A stretch of 64,000 nt of DNA from Paenibacillus cookii. GTDB taxonomy: Bacteria > Bacillota > Bacilli > Paenibacillales > Paenibacillaceae. A program made the translations under genes and the position numbers. Below are positions 49,950 through 59,323 of the stretch, piece by piece (positions within the stretch are counted from its first letter, which is position 1; each line of letters starts with the position of its first letter). The DNA lies in NCBI RefSeq assembly GCF_018333375.1, contig NZ_BORW01000022.1, positions 23,141 to 87,140 on the forward strand, read 5' to 3'. Below the pieces are notes generated by a model that saw only the letters and a list, made by a program, of their open reading frames with translations, had not been told where the DNA came from and did no database searches.

Positions 49950-51404
49950 ATGTATCCGCCGAGGTCACAAAAAAAACGAACCGGTTCCAAGAACCGGAAA
50001 AAGAAGCAGAGACGGCTGTGGCTCACCCTCAACGCTTGTTTGCTTCTGATGATTGTCATTTTGCTTGCTACTTATTTTCTTGCCGAAAATCGTGGCGCGG
50101 CAGGAGTCCCGCCGCAGCAGCCGTCATCCGCGAATACGGAACGGAACGAAACCGCGGCCAAGGATAACGGCACGGCGCCGGACTCCGATGCGGGCTCCAA
50201 GAAAGATGAGCCTGAAGCCGAGGCTGCCGATCCGGCGAAGGAGGAGCCTGCAGAGAAGCCGGATAAGCCGGGAAAGGCGCAATCGCAAACGCAGCAGACG
50301 GGAGAAACACAGGAGAACGATGGGCAAAAACAGCCGCCGCAGCAGAACAAGGACAATCCGCCGGCAGATGCCGCCGATCAAGGAGACGGCGGGAAAGACG
50401 CCGGTGCCGAGGACTCTGAAGCGGCAAAGGAACATAGTATAATGAAGGATGACGGGAAATCCGTCACGATCCATTTTGTCGGGGACATGATTTTTTCGGG
50501 CAAAGTGGAAACGCTGCTTGAAAAAAACGGTTACTCATACCCGTTTCATTATTTGGGAGACATGTTCAAAAAAGACGATCTTACGCTCGGCAATCTGGAG
50601 ACGCCTGTCACGACGGGCGGAGTAAGCGCCCAAAACAAACAATTCGTGTTCAAGTCCTCGCCGCAAGCGCTGGAAGCGCTGCGGGCCGCGGGGATGGATG
50701 TGGTCAATCTCGGCAACAACCATATTCTCGACCAAGGCGAGGTCGGTTTGCTGGATACGATCAACTATTTGGATCAAAGCGGCATCCAGTACGTCGGCGC
50801 AGGGAAAGACGCGGATCGCGCTTATCAACCGGTGTATTTCGAGCGCGGAGGCATGAAGATCGCCGTCATCGGCGCGAGCCGGGTTTACCCGGAGACGAAC
50901 TGGGCGGCCGGAACGAACAAGCCCGGCGTGGCCAGCGCTTACGATAAGGCATCGCGCGTCATCGCCACGATCGGCGAAGCCCGCAAAAAAGCCGATCTCG
51001 TCATCGTCATGGTGCACTGGGGGATCGAACGCGCCCTTACGCCGAACGATATTCAAAAAAAGCTGGGGCATGATTTTATCGATGCGGGGGCCGACCTGAT
51101 TATTGGCGGGCATCCCCATGTTCTGCAAGGCTTGGAGCAGTATAAGGGAAAATGGATTGCTTACAGTACAGGCAACTTTATTTTCACGAAATCGGGCACG
51201 CCGTCGACGTGGAAAACGGCCGTATTTCAAGCGACATGCAAAAAGTCGGGCTGCAGCATGAAGCTGGTGCCGTTCCATGCGGAGCTTGGCCAGCCCGTAC
51301 CGATGAATGCGCAGGAGGGAAGCCAGCTCATGAAAGAGCTGCAAAATCTATCGATCGGCGGCGTCAAAATTTCCGGGGACGGCGTCGTAACGCCGGGATC
51401 TTAA
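49950..51404 (+). CDS. CapA family (poly-gamma-glutamate type) metallophosphatase-fold protein
   Basis: 484 residues. A very basic N-terminus, then one membrane helix (LWLTLNACLLLMIVILLATY) and a hydrophilic Asp/Glu/Gln/Lys-rich linker of about 110 residues. The CapA domain has IHFVGDMIFSGKVETLL, VVNLGNNHILDQGEVGLLDT, HWGIERALTPND and IIGGHPHVLQGLE, metal-ligand motifs of this family. It is anchored outside the cell. No pgsB/C genes are adjacent, so it is more likely a wall-related hydrolase than a gamma-PGA synthase part. AAGGAGGAG precedes the ATG. Confidence 0.88.
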   Translation: MYPPRSQKKRTGSKNRKKKQRRLWLTLNACLLLMIVILLATYFLAENRGAAGVPPQQPSSANTERNETAAKDNGTAPDSDAGSKKDEPEAEAADPAKEEPAEKPDKPGKAQSQTQQTGETQENDGQKQPPQQNKDNPPADAADQGDGGKDAGAEDSEAAKEHSIMKDDGKSVTIHFVGDMIFSGKVETLLEKNGYSYPFHYLGDMFKKDDLTLGNLETPVTTGGVSAQNKQFVFKSSPQALEALRAAGMDVVNLGNNHILDQGEVGLLDTINYLDQSGIQYVGAGKDADRAYQPVYFERGGMKIAVIGASRVYPETNWAAGTNKPGVASAYDKASRVIATIGEARKKADLVIVMVHWGIERALTPNDIQKKLGHDFIDAGADLIIGGHPHVLQGLEQYKGKWIAYSTGNFIFTKSGTPSTWKTAVFQATCKKSGCSMKLVPFHAELGQPVPMNAQEGSQLMKELQNLSIGGVKISGDGVVTPGS

Positions 51405-51443
51405 GCAGGCTAACTTTGAAACCTTACGTTTGGGGGGAGAAGG

Positions 51444-52172
51444 ATGAACAATCTGTGCGTGGCTCATCGCGGTTTTTCGGGTATAGCGCCGGAGAACACG
51501 ATGGCTGCTTTTCGAATGGCTATAGCCGAACCCTTTGTTCAGTGGATCGAAATCGATACCCAGCTTACGATCGACGGGATTCCCGTGGTCATCCATGATT
51601 TTACCCTGGACCGGACGACGACCGGCACGGGCAAAGTAAAGGATTATACGTGGCAGCAGCTTCTCCGGTTCGACGCAGGAAGCTGGAAAAGCAGGGATTA
51701 CCACGGAGAGCGGATTCCTTCTCTCACCGAGGTGCTTCATCTTTGCTGCGGCCGGGTCCGGCTTAACATCGAGCTTAAAACGTCGGGAAACATGTACCCG
51801 GGATTGGAGCAGGCGGTGATCGACCGGGTCGCTTCGTATCATATGGAGCAGGACGTCGTGCTGACTTCCTTTGACGCCGGGGCGCTCCGTAAAGTGAAGG
51901 AAATCAATCCGGATATTCAAACCGGTCTGATCATCGATGCCAAACCAAAGGACCTTGTCGAGCGGCTTCAGGCGTTGGGATGCTCCTTCTTGTCGATCGG
52001 CCATCCGAATTTGGACCCGGAGCTGTTTCAAAGACTGAAAGCGGCAGGCATCGAGGTGATGGCCTGGACCGTCGACGACGCCAGAAGGATGAGACGGATC
52101 GCGGATATTTCCCCGGAAATCTTGATCTGCACCAACCGGCCGGATGTGTGGAAAAAAACGTTTATGGGCTAG
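51444..52172 (+). CDS. Glycerophosphodiester phosphodiesterase
   Basis: 242 residues. CVAHRGFSGIAPENTMAAF (catalytic His, Glu/Asn), EIDTQLTIDGIPVVIHDFTL (metal Asp and second His) and LNIELK are the GDPD hallmarks. No signal peptide, so cytoplasmic. It hydrolyses glycerophosphodiesters to sn-glycerol-3-phosphate and an alcohol. GGGGAGAAGG precedes the ATG. Confidence 0.94.
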   Translation: MNNLCVAHRGFSGIAPENTMAAFRMAIAEPFVQWIEIDTQLTIDGIPVVIHDFTLDRTTTGTGKVKDYTWQQLLRFDAGSWKSRDYHGERIPSLTEVLHLCCGRVRLNIELKTSGNMYPGLEQAVIDRVASYHMEQDVVLTSFDAGALRKVKEINPDIQTGLIIDAKPKDLVERLQALGCSFLSIGHPNLDPELFQRLKAAGIEVMAWTVDDARRMRRIADISPEILICTNRPDVWKKTFMG

Positions 52173-52215
52173 ACGGGAACATCTACATTTTTTACTAGCA
52201 AAGGATGGGAATAGG

Positions 52216-52830
52216 ATGATTCAAAACGTGTATTGTGTCGGTCGCAACTACAGGCTGCATGCCGCCGAGCTTGGAAACGACGTGCCGGATGAGCCGATGA
52301 TTTTTTTGAAGCCGTCCCATGCGGTCGCCCGCTTGGCGGGTCAGACGCTCGAGCTACCGCAAAACAAAGGGGGGGTTCATTACGAGGGAGAACTTGTTCT
52401 TCGCGTGCGCCGCTCCTATGAGCCGGGCATCAAGGTGGATGACCTGATAGGCCAAATGGCGCTTGGCATCGATTTTACGCTGCGGGATGTGCAGACGGGC
52501 ATCAAGAAAAAAGGACATCCATGGACGGCCGCCAAAGGCTTTAAAAACGCCGCGCCGATTTCCGAATTCATCGATTTTCCCGGAGCGGAGGCGGCAGAGG
52601 GCGAAGACTTCACGGTACGCCGAAACGGCAAGGAAGTGCAGCGCGGAAATATTAAGGATATGATTTTCCCTTTGCAGGAGATTGTCGATTATATCGGCGC
52701 GAATTACGGACTTGGCGAAGGGGATGTCATTTTTACGGGCACGCCCGCCGGGGTGGGTCCTTGCGCTGCCGGCGATACGTTTGAGCTGTATTGGGGAGAA
52801 CGTCTTCTCGGAAGCTGCGTGATCGGTTGA
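52216..52830 (+). CDS. Fumarylacetoacetate hydrolase family protein
   Basis: 204 residues from ATG 52216. YCVGRNYRLHAAELGNDVPD, then MIFLKPSHAV, VHYEGELVLRV (metal Glu residues) and FTGTPAGVGP are the family motifs. Its length fits the single-domain FAHD1-like group, which acts on oxaloacetate or acylpyruvates. It runs two bases before the DUF92 gene, so the two are cotranscribed. Confidence 0.9.
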   Translation: MIQNVYCVGRNYRLHAAELGNDVPDEPMIFLKPSHAVARLAGQTLELPQNKGGVHYEGELVLRVRRSYEPGIKVDDLIGQMALGIDFTLRDVQTGIKKKGHPWTAAKGFKNAAPISEFIDFPGAEAAEGEDFTVRRNGKEVQRGNIKDMIFPLQEIVDYIGANYGLGEGDVIFTGTPAGVGPCAAGDTFELYWGERLLGSCVIG

Positions 52831-52831
52831 C

Positions 52832-53632
52832 ATGTTCTGGCTGATCGGCGCGTTTTGCGCCTTTGTCGTCGCCGGAGGAGCCTACTGGAAAAAGTCGCTC
52901 ACCTTCTCGGGGGCGGCTGCCGCGTTTGTCATGGGCACGGTTTATTTTGGCGCGGGTAATTTGTTATGGTTCGGCACGCTGCTTGTGTTTTTTGTCAGCT
53001 CTTCGCTGCTGTCGAAGTTCAAACAAGCAAATAAAGAAGAACTCGAAAAATCCTATGCCAAAACCGGCAGGCGGGACGCCGGTCAAGTATTTGCCAACGG
53101 CGGCGCGGGCATGCTGCTGTGCATATTTCATGCCGTATGGCCTCACCCGGGTTGGATTTACGCCTTTATCGGCGTCATGGCGGCCGTGACGGCCGACACC
53201 TGGGCGACCGAATGGGGAGGGCTCAGCCGCAGGCCGCCGCGTTCCGTGCTGACGGGAAAAATCGTTCCTCCCGGCACGTCGGGGGGCGTCACGTTGATGG
53301 GCAGCGCAGCCGCCGCGGTCGGCGGGCTTGCCATTGCGTTGTTCGCCTGGTTGTTCGCCTTGTGGACCCGGACGGACGCCGCCTGGTTGGGCTTATGGCT
53401 TGCAGGGCTTGCCGGCGGGCTCGCCGGCGCGTTTGCCGATTCCTTTCTGGGGGCGACCGTGCAGGTCATGTACCGATGCCCTGTATGCGGCAAAGACGTG
53501 GAAGTGCTTGAGCATTGCGGACGGCCGACCCGCCGGATTCGCGGATGGCGCTGGATGAACAACGACGCGGTCAATTTTATTTCTTCCTGCGTCGGCGGTC
53601 TGGCGGCGTGGCTGCTGGCCTTGGCGCTCTGA
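52832..53632 (+). CDS. DUF92 (TIGR00297) integral membrane protein
   Basis: 266 residues with about seven hydrophobic segments. SLTFSGAAAAFVMGTVYFGA, AAVTADTWATEWGGLSRRPP and GGLAGAFADSFLGATVQVMY match the DUF92 family, in which the acidic residues in helices are conserved (homologues include phytol/phytyl-phosphate kinases). A C-P-V-C-G motif follows near residue 215. The function in bacteria is unknown. The start has little ribosome binding site and is probably coupled to the FAH gene. Confidence 0.88.
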   Translation: MFWLIGAFCAFVVAGGAYWKKSLTFSGAAAAFVMGTVYFGAGNLLWFGTLLVFFVSSSLLSKFKQANKEELEKSYAKTGRRDAGQVFANGGAGMLLCIFHAVWPHPGWIYAFIGVMAAVTADTWATEWGGLSRRPPRSVLTGKIVPPGTSGGVTLMGSAAAAVGGLAIALFAWLFALWTRTDAAWLGLWLAGLAGGLAGAFADSFLGATVQVMYRCPVCGKDVEVLEHCGRPTRRIRGWRWMNNDAVNFISSCVGGLAAWLLALAL

Positions 53633-53648
53633 TCGGATCGAATTTCAT

Positions 53649-53675
53649 AAAACCGTCCGGATTCGGACGGTTTTA
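53649..53675. terminator. Terminator after the DUF92 gene
   Basis: AAAACCGTCCG pairs with CGGACGGTTTT. Confidence 0.82.
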
Positions 53676-53784
53676 TTGCTTCCATGGGCGGGCGACGGAC
53701 GGCTCACCTGTTCCTATCGGACCTAACCGTATGCTAAAATAGCATTATGCTTTTTAATTCAAGAGATAAGTAGGGAAAAACGAT

Positions 53785-55707
53785 ATGAACATCATGACCG
53801 TTGAACATATATCCAAAAGCTACGGCGAAAAGATCCTGTTTCAGGATGCTTCCTTCGGCATGGAGGATCAGGACAAAATCGGCATCGTCGGCGTGAACGG
53901 AACGGGCAAGTCGACGTTTTTGCGCGTCATTGCCGGGCTGGAACAGCCGGATGACGGGAGCATTTCCGTCGGAAACCAGGTCAGGGTGCGTTACCTGGCG
54001 CAAAATCCGGATTTTAATCCGGACAATACGGTGCTGCAGCAGGTGTTTGAGGGGAATGATCCGAAGCTCAAGGTCGTTCGGGATTACACCGAAACGATGG
54101 AACGGCTGGAACGGAATCCCGCGGATTCGGCGCTGCAGGAAAAGCTGCTGAAGCTGAACCAGCAGATGGACGCGCTTCAGGCATGGCAAATGGAAAGCGA
54201 AGCGAAAACCATTTTGTCCAAGCTTGGCATCGTTCGGTTCGATGCGCCTATGGGCACGTTGTCGGGGGGACAGCGCAAGCGCGTCGCCTTGGCGCAGGCG
54301 CTGATCGAACCGTGCGAGCTGCTCATTTTGGACGAACCGACGAACCATATCGACAACGATTCCGTTATATGGCTTGAGCAGTATTTGCAGAAGCGCCGCG
54401 GCGCGCTGTTGATGATTACGCATGACCGCTATTTTTTGGACCGGGTCGCGAACGTGATGCTGGAGCTGGACCAAGGCAGATTGTTCCGGTACGAAGCCAA
54501 TTACTCCAAGTTTCTTGAGCTGAAAGCGGAGAGGGAGGAACGGGAGGAAGCTTCCGAACAAAAAAGGCAGAACCTGCTGCGGAATGAGCTGGCCTGGATC
54601 CGGCGCGGAGCCAAAGCAAGATCGACCAAGCAAAAGGCCCGGATCGATCGCTTCGAAGCGCTCAAGGAGCAGCAGGGGCCGACGCGGAGCGGCACAGTGG
54701 AAATGTCGGCAGCCTCGACGCGATTGGGACGCAAAATCATCGAGCTCGAGCATGTGGGCAAAAAAGCCGGCGACAAGCTATTGATCCATGATCTGAATTA
54801 TATTTGCGTACCCGGCGACCGGATCGGCATCGTGGGGCCGAACGGAAGCGGGAAATCGACGCTGCTGAACATGATTGCCGGAAGACTGCAGCCGGATGAG
54901 GGAGAGATCGTCGCCGGTCCGACCGTTAAAGTCGGCTATTTCACCCAGGAGCATCAGGATATGGACGGCAGCATGCGCGTGATTGAATATATTAAGGAAG
55001 AAGCTGAAGTCATCCGGTCCGAGGACGGCGGCAGCATTACCGCTTCCCAGATGCTGGAGCGCTTTTTGTTCCCGCCTGCCATGCAGTGGACTCCGATTTC
55101 CCGGCTGTCGGGCGGCGAGAAACGGCGCCTGTATTTGCTGCGGGTACTGATGTCCGCGCCGAACGTGCTGCTTCTCGACGAGCCGACCAACGACCTGGAC
55201 ATCCAAACGCTTGCCGTGCTCGAGGATTATTTGGACGATTTTCCGGGCGTCGTGTTTGTCGTATCCCATGACCGGTACTTTCTGGACCGGACCGTGGATA
55301 AAATGCTGGCCTTCGAGGGTGAGGGACGGGTACGGGTCCATGTGGGCAATTTTACCGAATACAGCGAATGGATGGCTAAAAACGCCGAACCTGCCGCCGC
55401 GGAACGCAAGGCGGAAAAGCCGGCTTCTGCATCGAAAAACGACCCGGCGGCCGCTCCGCGCGAAAAGCTGAAATTCAGCTACAAGGAGCAGCGCGAATAC
55501 GAGCAAATCGATGGCCTGATCGAGGCTTGCGAAAACAAACTGGCCGGCATCCGGAAAAAGATGGAGGAAGCGTACAGCGACTCCGCCCTTCTGCAGGAGC
55601 TGCTGCAGCAGCAGGAGGAAGCCGAGCGGGAGCTGGAGCACCTGATGGACCGCTGGACGTATTTAAACGAGCTGGCGGAAAAAATCGAAGCAAGCAAAAA
55701 CAGTTAA
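53785..55707 (+). CDS. ABC-F family ATPase (Uup/YfmR-like)
   Basis: 640 residues with two ATPase domains and no membrane segment. Walker A motifs GVNGTGKST (near 36-44) and GPNGSGKST (near 350-358), signatures LSGGQRKRVALAQAL and LSGGEKRRLYLLRVL, and an interdomain linker of basic helix (IRRGAKARSTKQKARI). A C-terminal coiled coil (near 570-635) of the Uup type binds nucleic acid. ABC-F proteins act on the ribosome E site; YfmR helps translation of difficult sequences. ATG 53794 is an alternative start. Confidence 0.92.
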   Translation: MNIMTVEHISKSYGEKILFQDASFGMEDQDKIGIVGVNGTGKSTFLRVIAGLEQPDDGSISVGNQVRVRYLAQNPDFNPDNTVLQQVFEGNDPKLKVVRDYTETMERLERNPADSALQEKLLKLNQQMDALQAWQMESEAKTILSKLGIVRFDAPMGTLSGGQRKRVALAQALIEPCELLILDEPTNHIDNDSVIWLEQYLQKRRGALLMITHDRYFLDRVANVMLELDQGRLFRYEANYSKFLELKAEREEREEASEQKRQNLLRNELAWIRRGAKARSTKQKARIDRFEALKEQQGPTRSGTVEMSAASTRLGRKIIELEHVGKKAGDKLLIHDLNYICVPGDRIGIVGPNGSGKSTLLNMIAGRLQPDEGEIVAGPTVKVGYFTQEHQDMDGSMRVIEYIKEEAEVIRSEDGGSITASQMLERFLFPPAMQWTPISRLSGGEKRRLYLLRVLMSAPNVLLLDEPTNDLDIQTLAVLEDYLDDFPGVVFVVSHDRYFLDRTVDKMLAFEGEGRVRVHVGNFTEYSEWMAKNAEPAAAERKAEKPASASKNDPAAAPREKLKFSYKEQREYEQIDGLIEACENKLAGIRKKMEEAYSDSALLQELLQQQEEAERELEHLMDRWTYLNELAEKIEASKNS

Positions 55708-55727
55708 TTGGCGACGGGCGGTGACCT

Positions 55728-56774
55728 ATGGGCATTTTTCAGAAGTGGTTTAAAGGGCGGAAAAAGGAGCCGCGACGTTCCCAAGGCGGTTATCCGGGGA
55801 CCGCTTTTTCCGGATTGGCGCCTGAAGGGCCGGATTTTCGGCCGCATGCATTCCTGATCCCGATCCAAACCCGGTTCGACGAGGTGTTTCGGAAACACGG
55901 GGAATATTGGGATCACGTGAGATCCCGGTTCCTCGCCGGGCATCCGGATGTATCGGACTCGATGTATTCGTGGCTGCTGCTGGAATTCAAGCGTTTTCTG
56001 GCTATGAACATGTTTATGAAAAGCGTCGGAATGTACAGCGCCATGGTCGATGAAATCTGGCATGCCGCCCTGCTTTTTTCCCGGGAATACCAGGAGTTTT
56101 GCCATGACCTGTTCGGGGAAATGATTCATCATTCGCCCCATACGGGCAAATCCGCAAAACCGGGAGAAGCGGAAAGGGCCCGGTTTGAGCTCGTTTATTC
56201 CGTTTTATTCGAGATCCACACCGAAAGCACGATTCTGCTGGGCGGCTTCGGGCGCAAAAAGCTGGAACCCGTATTTGTGGAACATGTTTTGACGGGCGAC
56301 GTCGGTTTTTTGCATGAACATTATTTCAAAAACAATCCGTCCCATGTTTTTGCCGCGTCCGTGCAAGAGTTTGTAAAGCATCTCGCAAACGTTGTTCAAA
56401 GCAGGGCGGAGCTGCAAAAAAGGCTGCCGACAACGCCGCCCAATCGTTCAAAGGCGGGGCAGGCAAGCGGAACGGGGGCCAAATCTCATTCCCGGGAAGC
56501 CTTCTCTTCCAAAGCGGATTCGTACACGTATTCCGGCAGCGACGTAAATACGTTGATTTTGTTTGATATCATCGATGGAGACGGGAGCTACGGCGATGTG
56601 TCATGCGGCAGCGATTCGGATCGCCAGGGGGAATCGGATTGGAGCGATCCTTCATGCAACGGCGATTCGTCTTGCAGCAGCGAATCTTCATGCAGCAGCG
56701 ATTCGTCATGCAGTTCTTCGTCCTGCAGCAGTTCCTCGTGCAGCAGCTCTTCTTGCAGCAGTTCATCCGATTAA
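55728..56774 (+). CDS. GRDP-like (DUF1399-type) protein with Cys/Ser-repeat tail
   Basis: 348 residues. The folded part, residues about 40-225, includes SAMVDEIWHAALLFSREYQE, resembling the V-D-E-x-W-H-x-H pattern of glycine-rich-domain-like proteins. From residue about 305 the sequence becomes low-complexity, ending in repeats of C-S-S-S-S and C-S-S-(D/E)-S-S with a final Asp. Cys-rich repeat tails also occur on other bacterial proteins of this type. The function is unknown; the tail could bind metal or crosslink. It follows the ABC-F gene by 20 bases. Confidence 0.65.
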   Translation: MGIFQKWFKGRKKEPRRSQGGYPGTAFSGLAPEGPDFRPHAFLIPIQTRFDEVFRKHGEYWDHVRSRFLAGHPDVSDSMYSWLLLEFKRFLAMNMFMKSVGMYSAMVDEIWHAALLFSREYQEFCHDLFGEMIHHSPHTGKSAKPGEAERARFELVYSVLFEIHTESTILLGGFGRKKLEPVFVEHVLTGDVGFLHEHYFKNNPSHVFAASVQEFVKHLANVVQSRAELQKRLPTTPPNRSKAGQASGTGAKSHSREAFSSKADSYTYSGSDVNTLILFDIIDGDGSYGDVSCGSDSDRQGESDWSDPSCNGDSSCSSESSCSSDSSCSSSSCSSSSCSSSSCSSSSD

Positions 56775-56878
56775 GGACTAACGGAAATATAGAGAAATAG
56801 ATAGAATTAAGAACGCGCCCATCATCGATGGAGCGCTTTTTTTTCGGCGCAGGTTCGGGCAAATGGGCGAAGTTGGGA

Positions 56879-56931
56879 TTGACTTCCGAGATTACATGTG
56901 TAATATTATGAAAAGAGATTACACGTGTAAT
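56879..56931 (+). promoter_or_regulatory. BlaI-type promoter with two operators
   Basis: TTGACT (56879-56884), 16 bases, TAATAT (56901-56906). Two dyads, ATTACATGTGTAAT (56891-56904) and ATTACACGTGTAAT (56918-56931), match the BlaI/MecI TACA-N2-TGTA consensus, 27 bases apart. The first covers the -10 region, the second the start of transcription. Confidence 0.9.
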
Positions 56932-56952
56932 CCATGGAGGGAGGAAATCCGT

Positions 56953-57342
56953 TTGCATAAACTGCCCGTCATTTCGGAGGCGGAATGGGAAGTCATGAAG
57001 GTGTTGTGGCAGAACTCGCCGCTCACGGCCAATGAGGTCATTGACGCCCTTGCCGCCTATATGGACTGGAGTCCGAAGACCGTTCGGACGCTCTTGAACC
57101 GGCTGGTGGCCAAAGAAGCCGTTGCTTTTCACCCGGACAGCAGGCCGTACTCCTATTATCCGCTCATAACCGAAGAAGAGTGTCAGAAAGCCGAAACCAA
57201 AAGCTTTTTGCAGCGGATTTACCGCGGTTCGTTGAAACCGCTGCTGGTTAACTTTTTGAAAGAGGAAGAGCTGAGTCCCGCCGAGATCGAGGAGCTGAAG
57301 CGGCTGCTCGATGAGAAGTCGGAATCGAAAAGGAGGGGATAG
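56953..57342 (+). CDS. BlaI/MecI/CopY family repressor
   Basis: 129 residues from TTG 56953, chosen because GGAGGGAGG lies 8 bases upstream and the operators lie further upstream. The longer reading (from 56863) would run through the operators. LPVISEAEWEVMKVLWQNSP, then KTVRTLLNRLVAKEAVAFHP is the winged HTH, and the C-terminal helices dimerise. It binds the two upstream dyads and is probably inactivated by proteolysis triggered by the M56 protein that follows 3 bases later. Confidence 0.93.
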   Translation: MHKLPVISEAEWEVMKVLWQNSPLTANEVIDALAAYMDWSPKTVRTLLNRLVAKEAVAFHPDSRPYSYYPLITEEECQKAETKSFLQRIYRGSLKPLLVNFLKEEELSPAEIEELKRLLDEKSESKRRG

Positions 57343-57345
57343 GCC

Positions 57346-59151
57346 GTGCAATGGCTGGATAACCCCTGGTTGAGCGCTTTTTTGGATTGGGTATTCAAAA
57401 CGACGCTGCTGGCAAGCGTCATGACCGTTCTTATACTTATCATCAAGGCCGTCTTGAGGGATCGGGTAAAACCCGGGTGGCATTATGCGTTATGGCTGCT
57501 TCTGATGCTGAGGCTGCTGATTCCGTCGGGCCCGCACAGCGAGTTCAGCATGGACAATATTTTTGCGTGGACGGGGGCCGGTTTGTCAAACGAAGCGGAT
57601 ACGGCCCTGCCTTCGACCGGGGACGAAACGGAGCCGTCTTTGGCAACCCCGGAGATCCCTGTGGCTGGTCAGCCCGATTTTTCGGGAGACGCCGCGGCGG
57701 ATGGTCCGCATCAAGCCGCCGGAACATGGAGCTTGAAGCACGCGTTGATGGGGATATGGCTCTTGGGATCTGCGGTGATGCTCCTGCGGCTGGTGGCCGT
57801 GAACATCCATTTTTCGTCGAAGCTGCGCAAATTTTCGGAACCGGCTGCTGCGGCCGATGTTCAGGCGTTGGAGAGGGCCAAGCAAACGATGGGGATGAGG
57901 CGCCGTATTCGCCTCAGCTATTCGGCGGTGGTGGCCACGCCGACGCTTTTCGGCTTGTTCCGGCCCCGTTTGATTATGCCGGCCGGCGGCAGGGGGCTGC
58001 ATGAGAAACAGCTCCATCACATTTATTTGCATGAACTATCGCATGTGAAACGCGCCGATATTTTCGTAAACTGGCTGATGCATTTGCTTCTGGCGATCCA
58101 CTGGTTCAACCCGGTGTTGTGGTACGCCTTGTACAAAATGAGAGAGGATCAGGAGCTTTCGGCGGACGCCTTGGCCCTGTCGCGGATCGACCCGCAGCAG
58201 GTGCCCGAATACGGGCATACTATTATCACCTTGCTTGAGAGAAGCCGGCTGCGCGCGCAAATTCCGGGAGCGGCGGGATTGTCGGGCTCGAAGCAGCAGC
58301 TGAAAAGGAGGATACTGATGATTAAAAACTTCAAAAGAAAATCGCTCGGTTGGACGATGGCCGGGCTTGCCTTGATGGTTGCCCTGAGCGGATGCGCGCT
58401 CACCAACGGAAAAACCGCCGCCGATGAAAACGCGGCGAAAACCCGGACGGGGGCGACGACTCCCGCCGAAGCGACGAACCCAGCCGGGAACGATTCCGGG
58501 CAAGATACAAACGGCAACGCCGCAGTGGGGGATGCCGCCCAAAACGGCTCGGCTTCGAACGCGTCGAATACAGCCTCAACCCCCGGCGGAAGCTTCCAGG
58601 CGCCCGCGAAAGGCAGCGCTTCTTCGGGAGGCGCAAAAGCGGCAGGCTCGAAACAACCGTCGCAGGCAACCGATACGAAGGGGCATGAACAGCTGATTAA
58701 AGATATCGTGGCGTTGGCGAAAAAAGGGAAAGTGAAAGGTGCGGACTTTGTTTCGGGAAAAACTACGATCGATGAGGTTCACTCCGCCTGGGGCGAACCT
58801 GACCGTCCCTGGCAGCCGACCGACCGCTACGCTTACGACAGCTATTCGCCCGGAGCGGGCCGGGGGACGTATGCCTTCGGCATCGGACGCGGCGAAGTTG
58901 TATACGATATCCGCTATTTCGGTTCCCCGATGGACGAAAGCCAAGCGTTGAATCAAATCGCTTTTTCGGAAATTAAGCGAACGCTGGGCAAACCAAGCGC
59001 CATCAAAACGAGCGGCAGCGACGATATTCTGGTTTACAAGCTCGGGGATTACGAGCTGAAATTCGTCGGTCCGCATCAAACGCAGCGGCTGGATCATATC
59101 TCCGTATATTCCCCAAGAGCTGCGGCGCCTATGGGCGGTTCCGCAAAATAA
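57346..59151 (+). CDS. M56 (BlaR1-type) metallopeptidase with C-terminal DUF4309-like domain
   Basis: 601 residues from GTG 57346. Membrane helices near the N-terminus and around the zinc site HELSH (residues 229-233, with ADALAL contact), followed by a hydrophobic segment with LSGC (about 335-350), a Thr/Ala/Asn-rich linker and a C-terminal domain (KTTIDEVHSAWGEPDRPWQ; IKRTLGKPSAIKTSG) like YjgB/DUF4309. BlaR1 has a penicillin-binding sensor in this place, so this protein should sense something other than beta-lactam. It is the cognate sensor/antirepressor of the BlaI gene. Confidence 0.88.
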   Translation: MQWLDNPWLSAFLDWVFKTTLLASVMTVLILIIKAVLRDRVKPGWHYALWLLLMLRLLIPSGPHSEFSMDNIFAWTGAGLSNEADTALPSTGDETEPSLATPEIPVAGQPDFSGDAAADGPHQAAGTWSLKHALMGIWLLGSAVMLLRLVAVNIHFSSKLRKFSEPAAAADVQALERAKQTMGMRRRIRLSYSAVVATPTLFGLFRPRLIMPAGGRGLHEKQLHHIYLHELSHVKRADIFVNWLMHLLLAIHWFNPVLWYALYKMREDQELSADALALSRIDPQQVPEYGHTIITLLERSRLRAQIPGAAGLSGSKQQLKRRILMIKNFKRKSLGWTMAGLALMVALSGCALTNGKTAADENAAKTRTGATTPAEATNPAGNDSGQDTNGNAAVGDAAQNGSASNASNTASTPGGSFQAPAKGSASSGGAKAAGSKQPSQATDTKGHEQLIKDIVALAKKGKVKGADFVSGKTTIDEVHSAWGEPDRPWQPTDRYAYDSYSPGAGRGTYAFGIGRGEVVYDIRYFGSPMDESQALNQIAFSEIKRTLGKPSAIKTSGSDDILVYKLGDYELKFVGPHQTQRLDHISVYSPRAAAPMGGSAK

Positions 59152-59202
59152 GGGGAATGAAGGAGCAGCGCCTTCGCGTACCGCAAAAGGGGATTTTTGA
59201 CC

Positions 59203-59244
59203 AAAAAAGCTATTCGATCAGAGGGATCGAATAGCTTTTTTTTT
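59203..59244. terminator. Bidirectional terminator after the BlaI/M56 operon
   Basis: AAAAAAGCTATTCGATC pairs with GATCGAATAGC and nine Ts follow. Confidence 0.9.
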
Positions 59245-59323
59245 CGGTATGATAGATCACCGTGAAAATGGATGGAAACCGGTCCGTCGGTCCGGCGCTT
59301 GCCCGGAAAACATTTGCTTTACA

